Translations under genes and position numbers: made by a program
The notes under the pieces: model-generated
What the model saw: the letters and a program-made list of their open reading frames with translations, nothing else
What the model was told of the DNA's origin: nothing
Database searches by the model: none
Assembly (NCBI GenBank): GCA_021201295.1
Contig: JAJQFE010000003.1
Location: forward strand, 62,001-126,000
Direction: 5' to 3'
Source: Tannerellaceae bacterium
Lineage (GTDB): Bacteria > Bacteroidota > Bacteroidia > Bacteroidales > Tannerellaceae
Length of the DNA: 64,000 bases
Shown: positions 57,347 through 64,000 of the stretch, piece after piece
How the letters are laid out: every line of letters starts with the position of its first letter
How positions within the stretch are numbered: position 1 is the first letter of the stretch

Positions 57347-58351
57347 ATGAACGAGAATAAAAAGTTTTCGATCAGTAACATGGCCTTAGCCTTTATCGCG
57401 GTACTACTGGTGATCGGATTAGTCGCATTAGCCGGGTTTTTCTTTCTGAGTCCGCCTCCTGAAATCATTATGGGACAGGCAGAAGCAACGGAGGTCCGTA
57501 TTTCCAGTAAAGTTCCCGGACGTATCGACAGTTATCGTTTTAATGAAGGAGATCATGTCAGACGGGGAGACACGTTAGTCTTTCTGGATGTTCCCGATGT
57601 ACAGGCTAAATTACGCCAGGCAGAGGCCGCTCGTTCGGCTGCCCAGGTACAGGATCTGAAAGCCCGCCGGGGCGCCCGTTCGGAAGAGATTACGGGAGCC
57701 TATGAACTATGGCAGCAAGCACTGGCCGGAAGGGAGATTGCCCAGAAATCGTTTGACCGTATACAAAATCTGTATGTACGTGGTGTCGTTTCCGCACAGA
57801 CCCGTGATGAAGCGGAAGCCAACCTGAAATCGATGATTGCTACTGAACGGGCGGCCAAATCCCAGTATGATATGGCTACGGACGGAACCCGTTCGGAAGA
57901 TAAAGCTTCGGCGAATGCGTTGGTGCGTCAGGCAGATGCTGCTGTGGATGAAGTGGAATCTTATATAGAAGAATCGATTTTACTCTCTCCTATTGACGGA
58001 GAGATCTCCGAACGATATCCGGAGTTAGGAGAATTAGTGGGAACAGGGGCGCCTATTATGAGTATTGCTGACCTGAATGACATGTGGGTAACGTTTAGCG
58101 TACGGGAAGACCTGCTGGAAGATATCTGGATAGATACCGAACTGGAGGCTTTTATTCCTGCACTGGGTAACCGGGATATCCGGGTGAAAGTCTATTATAT
58201 GAAAGATATGGGAACCTATGCAGCCTGGAAAGCAACTAAGACTACCGGGCAGTTTGATTCCAAAACATTTGAAGTCCGTGCACGCCCCATGGAACGGATT
58301 CCTGATCTTCGTCCGGGCATGTCGGTTATTCTGAAAAGAAGCGTACACTGA
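57347..58351 (+). CDS. HlyD-family periplasmic adaptor
   Basis: A 334-residue membrane-fusion protein. An N-terminal anchor helix (MALAFIAVLLVIGLVALAGF) is followed by a biotinyl-lipoyl half-motif (VRISSKVPGRIDSYRFNEGD), a long alpha-hairpin (about residues 90-200, with RRGARSEEITGAYELWQQAL), the second lipoyl half (ILLSPIDGEISERYPELGEL) and a beta-barrel (ADLNDMWVTFSVREDLLEDI). It links the ABC-2 permeases to the TolC duct. Four bases separate it from the first permease gene. Intact. Confidence 0.92.
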   Translation: MNENKKFSISNMALAFIAVLLVIGLVALAGFFFLSPPPEIIMGQAEATEVRISSKVPGRIDSYRFNEGDHVRRGDTLVFLDVPDVQAKLRQAEAARSAAQVQDLKARRGARSEEITGAYELWQQALAGREIAQKSFDRIQNLYVRGVVSAQTRDEAEANLKSMIATERAAKSQYDMATDGTRSEDKASANALVRQADAAVDEVESYIEESILLSPIDGEISERYPELGELVGTGAPIMSIADLNDMWVTFSVREDLLEDIWIDTELEAFIPALGNRDIRVKVYYMKDMGTYAAWKATKTTGQFDSKTFEVRARPMERIPDLRPGMSVILKRSVH

Positions 58352-58355
58352 ATCT

Positions 58356-59534
58356 ATGACGTTTACCGAAGGTTTACATAGAATCTGGCTGGTGGCCAGA
58401 CGGGAGTTCTACCGGTTGTCACACACGCCGGTCTATTTCTTCAGCATGCTGATAGCACCCATGATCAGTGCAGTTTTCTTCTTGTCGCTGATGAGTGGTG
58501 GGTTGCCGCATGATCTGCCTATTGCTGTGGTGGATTTGGATAATTCTTCCACTTCCCGGAGCCTGATTCGTCAGTTAGATGCTTTTCAGACAGTACAGGT
58601 CATCCTGCGGACTGCTTCTTTTGAAGAGGCCCGGGTAGCTATGCAAAAAGGAGAAGTGTATGGCATTTACTACATCCCGGAAGATTTCTCCAAAGAAGCC
58701 GTTTCCGGAAAGCAGCCTACGCTTTCTTTTTATACGAATGGCACCTACCTGATCGCTGCTTCCCTGCTCTACAGGGATATGAAAACCCTGTCCGTACTGG
58801 CCGGTGCGGCTGTCGGACTGGAAACCGGACTGGCACAGGGCTATACGGAAGACCAGGTCATGGCACAACTCCAGCCGGTCACTATAGATGGTCATCCTAT
58901 CGGAAACCCTTGGCTGAGTTATTCTATTTACCTGAACAATATTATTATTCCTGCTTTTTTACAATTAATGATCTTTTTGGTAACTGTGTTTAGTATCGGG
59001 TCAGAGATTAAATATGCCACTTCCCGTGAATGGTTACATTTGGGAGGGGATTCTATTACCATCAGTTTAGTAGGGAAGATCCTACCCCAGACCTTGATCT
59101 TTACGCTGTTAGGCTGGATGTTTGCTGCAATCTTGTATGGCTATTTTGCTTTTCCTTTAAATAGCGGATGGCTTCCTATGCTAAGTGCGATCTTCCTGTT
59201 GGTAGTGGCAGCCCAGTCCGTCGGGATCCTCATGATCGGGGTATTGCCTACGTTACGTATGGGGTTAAGTTTTGCCAGCCTCTTTGGTATGGTCTCTTTT
59301 TCCATCATCGGCTTTTCCTATCCGCTGCTGGCTATGAACCCGACTTTGCAGGGAGTGGCCAACCTGTTCCCGTTACGGCATTATTTCCTCATCTACGTGG
59401 ACCAGGCACTCAATGGACGGAATCTGTATTATTCCTGGGCACAATATGCCAGCCTGGCGGCTTTTCTTATCCTTCCTCTGTTGGTGGGCAGGAACCTGAA
59501 GAAGGCATTATTGTATTTTAAGTACCTTCCTTAA
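58356..59534 (+). CDS. ABC-2 type transporter permease (first)
   Basis: A 392-residue ABC-2 permease with one N-terminal helix (FFSMLIAPMISAVFFLSLMS), a periplasmic domain of about 150 residues (IAVVDLDNSSTSRSLIRQLD and YGIYYIPEDFSKEAV) and five C-terminal helices. The segment FPLRHYFLIYVDQALNG near the end is characteristic of the YhhJ/YbhR type. No ATPase gene is present in this operon, as is usual for this Bacteroidetes TolC-HlyD-ABC2-ABC2 arrangement. Substrate unknown. Intact. Confidence 0.9.
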   Translation: MTFTEGLHRIWLVARREFYRLSHTPVYFFSMLIAPMISAVFFLSLMSGGLPHDLPIAVVDLDNSSTSRSLIRQLDAFQTVQVILRTASFEEARVAMQKGEVYGIYYIPEDFSKEAVSGKQPTLSFYTNGTYLIAASLLYRDMKTLSVLAGAAVGLETGLAQGYTEDQVMAQLQPVTIDGHPIGNPWLSYSIYLNNIIIPAFLQLMIFLVTVFSIGSEIKYATSREWLHLGGDSITISLVGKILPQTLIFTLLGWMFAAILYGYFAFPLNSGWLPMLSAIFLLVVAAQSVGILMIGVLPTLRMGLSFASLFGMVSFSIIGFSYPLLAMNPTLQGVANLFPLRHYFLIYVDQALNGRNLYYSWAQYASLAAFLILPLLVGRNLKKALLYFKYLP

Positions 59535-59546
59535 AAACAGAACAGT

Positions 59547-60758
59547 ATGGCACGAGAATACCGGTTACGTTACATTATCAAAGAGGGCTTTTTTGACATC
59601 TTCTATGTCTGGCGGGATGAACTGAAAAATATTTTTAAAGATGCGGGCGTGATTACCCTGATCTTTATTGTACCGCTGTTCTACCCGGTTTTGTATACGT
59701 TCATTTATAATAATGAGATCGTCTACAATGCCAAAATGGTCGTAGTGGACCAGTCGGATTCTTTTTTAAGCCGGGAGTTCATCCGTAAGGTAGATGGAAC
59801 GGCAGATGTAGCCGTAGTTGCCGTTTGTGGCGGTATGGAAGAGGCCAAACGGATGCTGGATGAGAAAAAAGCCTATGGGATCCTTTATATTCCCTCTGAA
59901 TTCAGTAAAGACCTGAACCGGGGAGAACAGACTACGGTGTCCCTCTACACGGATATGAGTGCGTTGCTCTATTATAAATCCCTTTTACTGGCAACTACGG
60001 AGGTTTCGCTGGATATAGGAAAAGAGCTACAGATGAGAAGCCATCCGGCTTCTACGGATAAATTGCAGGAAATCACTGTCAATCCGATCCCGTATGAATC
60101 CATAGGGCTGTTTAATTCCCAGAATGGATTTGCCAGTTTTCTGGTTCCGGCTATTTTGATCCTGATCATCCAGCAGACCTTAGCACTGGGCATTGGCATG
60201 CTGGGAGGGACTGCCAGGGAAAGAAACCGTTTTCATACATTAGTTCCTATCAGTCGCCATTTCAATGGCACCTTACGGATCGTATTCGGTAAATCCTTAG
60301 CCTATGTAATTATCTATTCCATTATCTCCCTATGGGTATTCGTTATTGTACCCCGTTTGTTTTCATTGCCCCAGGTAGGAGAGCCATTAACTGTCCTGTT
60401 ATTTATATTGCTCTACTTTTTTGCCTGTATATTCTTCTCCATGACCATATCCGGATTTATGACCTCCCGGGAGTCTCCTATGATCGTTTTTGTGTTTACT
60501 TCTGCGATCCTGTTATTTATTTCGGGTGTTTCGTGGCCTAAAGAGGCCATTCCTCCTTTCTGGAAAGCGGTAGGTTATTTGTTCCCTTCCACACCCGGTA
60601 TTCAGGGATTTGTCCGGATCAATACGGCTGGGGCTACATTAAACGAAGTGACCCATGAATACCAGACCTTATGGGTGCAGGTCGGCTTCTATTTTATTAC
60701 TTCTGCTTTGGTCTACCGGTATCAGATCATTCGCAGCCGGAAGCTTCTTCATCAGTAA
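59547..60758 (+). CDS. ABC-2 type transporter permease (second)
   Basis: A 403-residue paralogue of the preceding permease with the same layout: an N-terminal helix (GVITLIFIVPLFYPVLYTFI), a periplasmic domain (MVVVDQSDSFLSREFIRKVD and YGILYIPSEFSKDL) and a C-terminal membrane domain (LVPAILILIIQQTLALGIGM and SGVSWPKEAIPPFWKAVGYL then FPSTPGIQGFVRIN). The two permeases probably form a heterodimer. Last gene of the operon. Intact. Confidence 0.9.
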   Translation: MAREYRLRYIIKEGFFDIFYVWRDELKNIFKDAGVITLIFIVPLFYPVLYTFIYNNEIVYNAKMVVVDQSDSFLSREFIRKVDGTADVAVVAVCGGMEEAKRMLDEKKAYGILYIPSEFSKDLNRGEQTTVSLYTDMSALLYYKSLLLATTEVSLDIGKELQMRSHPASTDKLQEITVNPIPYESIGLFNSQNGFASFLVPAILILIIQQTLALGIGMLGGTARERNRFHTLVPISRHFNGTLRIVFGKSLAYVIIYSIISLWVFVIVPRLFSLPQVGEPLTVLLFILLYFFACIFFSMTISGFMTSRESPMIVFVFTSAILLFISGVSWPKEAIPPFWKAVGYLFPSTPGIQGFVRINTAGATLNEVTHEYQTLWVQVGFYFITSALVYRYQIIRSRKLLHQ

Positions 60759-60839
60759 TATGTATTTATGAAGGAACAGGTGGCCCGTAAGAAAGCTGTG
60801 CCGTGTTGAAGCCCTGTGGTGGTAGTTATAGTAGTAAAA

Positions 60840-60877
60840 ATAATACACTTATTATTTTTTAGTAATAAGTGTATTAT
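60840..60877. terminator. AT-rich long hairpin (TATACTTATTA family) between convergent genes
   Basis: ATAATACACTTATTA (60840-60854) and its perfect complement (60863-60877) flank TTTTTTAG. The arms resemble those at 8996-9035, differing by a few bases. It lies between the ends of the ABC-2 permease gene and a small minus-strand gene and may terminate both. Confidence 0.65.
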
Positions 60878-60939
60878 GCTGTGTGAATAAATATATTATG
60901 AACTATCTTCTTTCTCAGGCAGGCACGCTGTGTGCCGGC

Positions 60940-61176
60940 TTAAATTTTTGAAGTATGTAATTTCCTGTAATTGGCTATGCGGGCATCTATTTCCTCCTGG
61001 GACAGATGAGCCGGAAGTTCAATGGTGGTTCGGTCTGTGATGGTGATCTGGATCACTACACCATTTTTTTCCTTCAGGTTTTTTAAAAGCATTTTTACCT
61101 GGTTATGAGCGGAATCTCCACTGGAATAACTGATTTTTTGTTTTTTAGGAGCCGGAAAACTTTGTTTTAATGCCAT
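60940..61176 (-). CDS. small hypothetical protein
   Basis: A 78-residue protein from ATG 61176 (MALKQSFPAPKKQKISYSSG). The first 25 residues are basic and polar; the remainder suggests helix-strand-helix (VKMLLKNLKEKNGVVIQITI and LSQEEIDARIANYRKLH). No signal peptide or membrane segment. I do not recognise a family. It is convergent with the efflux operon and alone on its strand. The coding look is fair but the short length keeps confidence moderate. Confidence 0.5.
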   Translation of the reverse strand: MALKQSFPAPKKQKISYSSGDSAHNQVKMLLKNLKEKNGVVIQITITDRTTIELPAHLSQEEIDARIANYRKLHTSKI

Positions 61177-61619
61177 TTTATTTTGATTTAAAAATGAGTA
61201 TGCTGATTCGTATGCTATTGAGTATACTTAAAGAGAAGGAAATTTTATTGGTGGGACCTCTTATACAAGACCTGGATGGCCGGAAGAAAAGTACATGCCG
61301 GCGCCTTTCTTTTTCCTATAATCGGGGAATGTGCAATAAAAGACTGGTCTTATCCTAAATAAGATACTGATATCTAAAGATAAGCATATAATTTGGATTA
61401 ACCAGTAGAAAGAGAGGCATTCCTTAGCAAACTGGTAGGTGGATTATAGATTATATTTTTATTAAAACATTTATTAACTCATTTCTGGTTGATGAGGATT
61501 TGACGGTTGAAGGGAATCTATTTTAGTTCGGATTACAAATCCTCATGTTTAACCATTCTTATATCCGTATTAATTGGAATTGCAAATCCTTGCATCTAAC
61601 CAAGGGTATCCCTATAAAA
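61177..61619. repeat. gene-free stretch with GGATTnCAAATCC repeats
   Basis: No convincing gene. Two imperfect copies about 46 bases apart, GGATTACAAATCCTCATG.. (from 61530) and GGAATTGCAAATCCTTGC.. (from 61576), each continue into a similar TAACC end. ATGAGGATTTG at 61492-61502 is an exact inverted match to CAAATCCTCAT at 61536-61546. This may be a remnant of a small repeat element. Confidence 0.45.
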
Positions 61620-61643
61620 AAGCCGGATTGCTACATCCGGCTT
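61620..61643 (-). terminator. intrinsic terminator of the DUF1080/PHP-like gene
   Basis: AAGCCGGAT-tgctac-ATCCGGCTT, a perfect 9-bp stem with an A-run on the plus-strand left side (a T-run in the minus-strand transcript), 23 bases after the gene end. Confidence 0.85.
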
Positions 61644-61665
61644 GTTATGAAGGAAATGTGATCTG

Positions 61666-63057
61666 TTAAATCTTAATACTGGGCTTATACATATGTTCTG
61701 CTGTCAGGCCGCATTCTTTTTTCATACGGATACTGTAGCTCAGGTCGCTCACTTCCGGGGTCACGTTGTTACTTCCAAAGGTGAATTTAACGCCTGCCTC
61801 TTTGGCTTTCAGAATGATCGCTTTATTCGGTATGTTATACAGCTCATTAATTTCCAGTCCCTTTCCACTTTTAGCCAGTGCATCCACAAACTTATTCATG
61901 CGTGCTTCTGTCCAGAACTCGTCATACCGTTCATCCATGGGTGAAGGGAGGAAACAGGGATTTACGTAGATAGCCATAGGTTCCTGTAATACTTCACAGA
62001 TCCGGTCTACAATCAGGTCCATGTATTTTTCTTCCTCATCGATCCAGGTTTCTTCCGGTATCCACAGGCGGGTGCGGCGTCCTTTATGGTCTGCAAAAGT
62101 GAGTGCATCGGTAAAGACATAGTCAAACTCGTCCCGGACTTCCTGGGAGAAAGTAGTCAGCCATTCACGGCCTTCTGCCTGCATAGCTAGGATAAAAGGT
62201 TCGGAACGCATCTCAGTCAGGAATTTCATGACTTCCTGGTCATTGGTGATGGGGAAACCGATCCCACAGTTAGGGGCAATGGCATAATTGATCCCTGTCT
62301 GACGGGATTGTCTGGCGGCTACTTCTTTGGTTAATCCTCCTTTAAGATGGACATGGTAGTCCAGTACTGGGAAATCTTCCTGATGCAGTCTGATGATCTC
62401 ATCTGTCTGCTCATTGACCGCTTGTATGAGTTGAGTATTCACTTCCGTAAAATTCTTTTCCGGTAGCACGGTAACTTCTATGTTTCTGATCCGGATATCT
62501 CCGTCTCCGCTACTTACGATGGCAAATGTCCCTTCTGATATGGTGGCGGTGGCATGGGGGCCTACCCGGTAAGGGGAAGCCGGCTCAATGTAGTCTACAA
62601 CCGGGGCACCGTTAATATGTACGGAAATAGCATTTCCGTCTACCTGGATATCCATTTTGTACCATTCCTCTTCTTTGACAAAGCTTTTGGTCAGGTTACG
62701 TACGGAGATAAGGCTGCCGCTCATTTTCCACCAGACCGGATCTTCCCGGTCGTTATTGATCGCTACCTGATAGCCCTTGCCGAGGGTAGGAGTGGTATGA
62801 AACCAGACAGCCCCTTTTCCTCCCGGGCTGGTGCAGACATCCATATGCAGGGTGAAATTTTTATATTTCCCGTTTTTTAATACGGCGGAGGCATTTTCTC
62901 CTTTTAATGTGAGTACCTGGTCTTCTACGAAGACCTGTCCGGTAGTTGCCCATTTGTCTGTGCTGTTTCCGTCAAACAGGGAACCGCTCCCGGAGGTATT
63001 GCACGAAGCCAGTATAAGACAACATACACTTGTCAAAAGAATGGATATACGTTTCAT
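61666..63057 (-). CDS. DUF1080 lectin-like domain fused to PHP-like amidohydrolase, lipoprotein
   Basis: A 463-residue exported lipoprotein (MKRISILLTSVCCLILASC). Residues about 25-200 form a 3-keto-disaccharide hydrolase (DUF1080) concanavalin-like domain: LFDGNSTDKWATTGQ, GGKGAVWFHTTPTLGKGYQV, EEEWYKMDIQVDGN and VHINGAPVVDY. Residues about 225-463 resemble a PHP/metal-dependent hydrolase: VLDYHVHLKGGLTKEVA with the HxH metal motif, FTDALTFADHKGRR, GLEINELYNIPNKAIILKAK and the terminal FTFGSNNVTPE. The two together suggest processing of oxidised or modified sugars. It is divergent from a sugar isomerase/epimerase gene, supporting that idea. Intact; the reaction is inferred. Confidence 0.8.
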   Translation of the reverse strand: MKRISILLTSVCCLILASCNTSGSGSLFDGNSTDKWATTGQVFVEDQVLTLKGENASAVLKNGKYKNFTLHMDVCTSPGGKGAVWFHTTPTLGKGYQVAINNDREDPVWWKMSGSLISVRNLTKSFVKEEEWYKMDIQVDGNAISVHINGAPVVDYIEPASPYRVGPHATATISEGTFAIVSSGDGDIRIRNIEVTVLPEKNFTEVNTQLIQAVNEQTDEIIRLHQEDFPVLDYHVHLKGGLTKEVAARQSRQTGINYAIAPNCGIGFPITNDQEVMKFLTEMRSEPFILAMQAEGREWLTTFSQEVRDEFDYVFTDALTFADHKGRRTRLWIPEETWIDEEEKYMDLIVDRICEVLQEPMAIYVNPCFLPSPMDERYDEFWTEARMNKFVDALAKSGKGLEINELYNIPNKAIILKAKEAGVKFTFGSNNVTPEVSDLSYSIRMKKECGLTAEHMYKPSIKI

Positions 63058-63088
63058 GATATTGTGGGTTATTAAAATTTCATTTTGC

Positions 63089-63096
63089 CAAAGATA
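63089..63096 (-). promoter_or_regulatory. -7 promoter element of the DUF1080/PHP-like gene
   Basis: The minus strand reads TATCTTTG (TAnnTTTG), 31 bases upstream of the start codon. Confidence 0.55.
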
Positions 63097-63307
63097 ATAA
63101 AATAAAGGAGTGGTTGGTTTATTCTTTGGTAAAATCCTTTGCAGGAAGTTCCGGTAACCCTTCTGATTAGTATGAAGATAGACTTATCCGTAACCGGAAA
63201 TTATTTCAAACAGGTAAAGAAGAAAAAATATTCAATATGTTTTGACATTTATGCACGATTTTTGATGATTTTAACATATTCGGGTATAAAACCTCGAAAT
63301 ATAGTTT

Positions 63308-63315
63308 TACTTTTG
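63308..63315 (+). promoter_or_regulatory. -7 promoter element of the sugar isomerase/epimerase gene
   Basis: TACTTTTG (TAnnTTTG), 36 bases upstream of ATG 63352. Confidence 0.6.
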
Positions 63316-63351
63316 TAAATATTCTCAAGTAAACTTAATTAAATAGGTGCT

Positions 63352-64000
63352 ATGCAAAACAGACGTGACTTTTTAAAGCGAGCTTCTCTTATGCTTGCCG
63401 GAGGTGCAGTATTACCTCAATTATTAACTTCCTGCGGTGGTGGCAGTACCAGTGGCGCTGCGGCAACAACATCTGCAACAACAAAAAATATTGGCTTACA
63501 GTTGTACTCTTTGAGAGATATGGTAAAAGAGGATGGTATCCAGAAAACATTGGAAGTAGTTTCTAAAATGGGTTATAAGAATCTGGAAGCTGCCAGCTAT
63601 GATAATGGTAAGATCTATGGTTTAGCTCCTGCCGAATTCAAGAAAATAGTGAATGATCTGGGGATGAAATGTAGCAGTTCTCACTTGGGCCAGGCTTTCT
63701 CCAAAGATAAAGAAGCGGAAGTCATGTCCTGGTGGGATCAGGCTATTGATGCACATAATGAATTAGGTGTTAAATATATGGTGCAGCCATTTATGCCTGT
63801 GAATGATCAGACCACTTTGGACGACCTGAAAATGTATTGTGACTATTTCAATACAGTAGGTTACAAAACGGCAGCGGCAAGTATCCAGTTTGGTTATCAC
63901 AACCACGACTTTGAATTCCGTAAGATTGACGAAATCACTATCTATGATTACCTGTTGGACAATGTAAGTCCTAACCACGTATTCTTCCAGATGGACGTAT
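63352..64000 (+). CDS. sugar phosphate isomerase/epimerase family protein, Tat-type lipoprotein (3' end outside window)
   Basis: An open frame from ATG 63352 to the window edge, 216 residues visible. The N-terminus has the twin-arginine pattern NRRDFLKRASLMLAGGAVLP and a lipobox LTSC, so export by Tat and lipid anchoring are likely. The mature part begins a xylose-isomerase-like TIM barrel: IGLQLYSLRDMVKEDGIQKT then LEVVSKMGYKNLEAASYD, GMKCSSSHLGQAF, VKYMVQPFMP and IQFGYHNHDFEF (metal-site His region). This exported class occurs with DUF1080 proteins in Bacteroidetes carbohydrate loci, as here. No lesion in the visible part. Confidence 0.88.
   Translation, partial: MQNRRDFLKRASLMLAGGAVLPQLLTSCGGGSTSGAAATTSATTKNIGLQLYSLRDMVKEDGIQKTLEVVSKMGYKNLEAASYDNGKIYGLAPAEFKKIVNDLGMKCSSSHLGQAFSKDKEAEVMSWWDQAIDAHNELGVKYMVQPFMPVNDQTTLDDLKMYCDYFNTVGYKTAAASIQFGYHNHDFEFRKIDEITIYDYLLDNVSPNHVFFQMDV

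Noticed and set aside
1-64000. tRNA, rRNA, prophage or transposase genes
   Set aside because: Both strands were read for tRNA-like folds, rRNA blocks, phage structural genes and transposase motifs; none was convincing.

Overview
The window reads as chromosomal DNA of a Bacteroidales bacterium, most like the Bacteroides/Parabacteroides group. It has two SusC/SusD-type outer-membrane uptake loci, exported Bacteroides-type hydrolases, and the Bacteroidetes -7 promoter motif TAnnTTTG upstream of many genes. I could not place it to genus. No rRNA, tRNA, CRISPR array, prophage or transposase was seen.

Layout. 1-4.5 kb: a GlcN6P-deaminase/PIG-L fusion cut by the window edge, a broken DUF5009 acyltransferase, a broken BASS-type transporter and a DUF695 protein. 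4.6-8.8 kb (minus): etfB-etfA-[S23 four-helix-bundle element]-acyl-CoA dehydrogenase. 9.1-13.2 kb (minus): broken DUF2807 protein, broken M28 peptidase, intact Dcu C4-dicarboxylate transporter. 13.3-17.8 kb: wreckage of a sigma-54/NtrC-controlled ABC efflux system (permease, TolC start, regulator tail, sensor kinase) around a broken PAP2 phosphatase and an intact DgkA. 17.9-24.1 kb: broken GH51 arabinofuranosidase, ADP-ribosylglycohydrolase-family protein, hypothetical protein, GtrA and GT2. 24.2-38.9 kb (minus): broken MsrA; locus 1 (SusC broken, SusD intact, GHL10-like hydrolase broken); broken thioredoxin; locus 2 (GDPD-like/alkaline phosphatase fusion, SusC broken, SusD intact). 39.5-43.8 kb: potABCD polyamine importer with potA, potB and potC broken and potD intact. 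43.9-53.9 kb: HAD hydrolase, YhhQ transporter, VTC/DUF4956/DUF2490 operon, Cys/Met-metabolism PLP enzyme with a LuxR regulator, a second regulator, gpmA and guaA. 54-61 kb: coiled-coil membrane protein, Crp-family regulator and a TolC-HlyD-ABC2-ABC2 efflux operon. 61.6 kb to the end: DUF1080/PHP-like fusion and a Tat-exported sugar isomerase/epimerase cut by the window edge.

Two themes stand out. First, about twenty genes are broken. I count twelve in-frame nonsense codons (nine explained by a single C-to-T or G-to-A change), roughly ten one-base indels mostly in homopolymer runs, and one multi-gene deletion that joins a TolC start to an NtrC tail. Central genes such as guaA, gpmA, etfAB and the acyl-CoA dehydrogenase are intact. 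This looks like recent genome erosion, but base-level assembly error must be excluded.

Second, six intergenic sites carry a family of inverted-repeat elements built from GGAGTTAA-like units. All begin at or next to the stop codon of the upstream gene. One copy encloses an S23-type four-helix-bundle gene, which is the architecture of the intervening sequences known from 23S rRNA but placed here in a protein-coding operon. Other signals include an intact and a decayed sigma-54 promoter pair with matching palindromic upstream sites, an 89-bp stem-loop after a susCD operon, and several related AT-rich palindromes.
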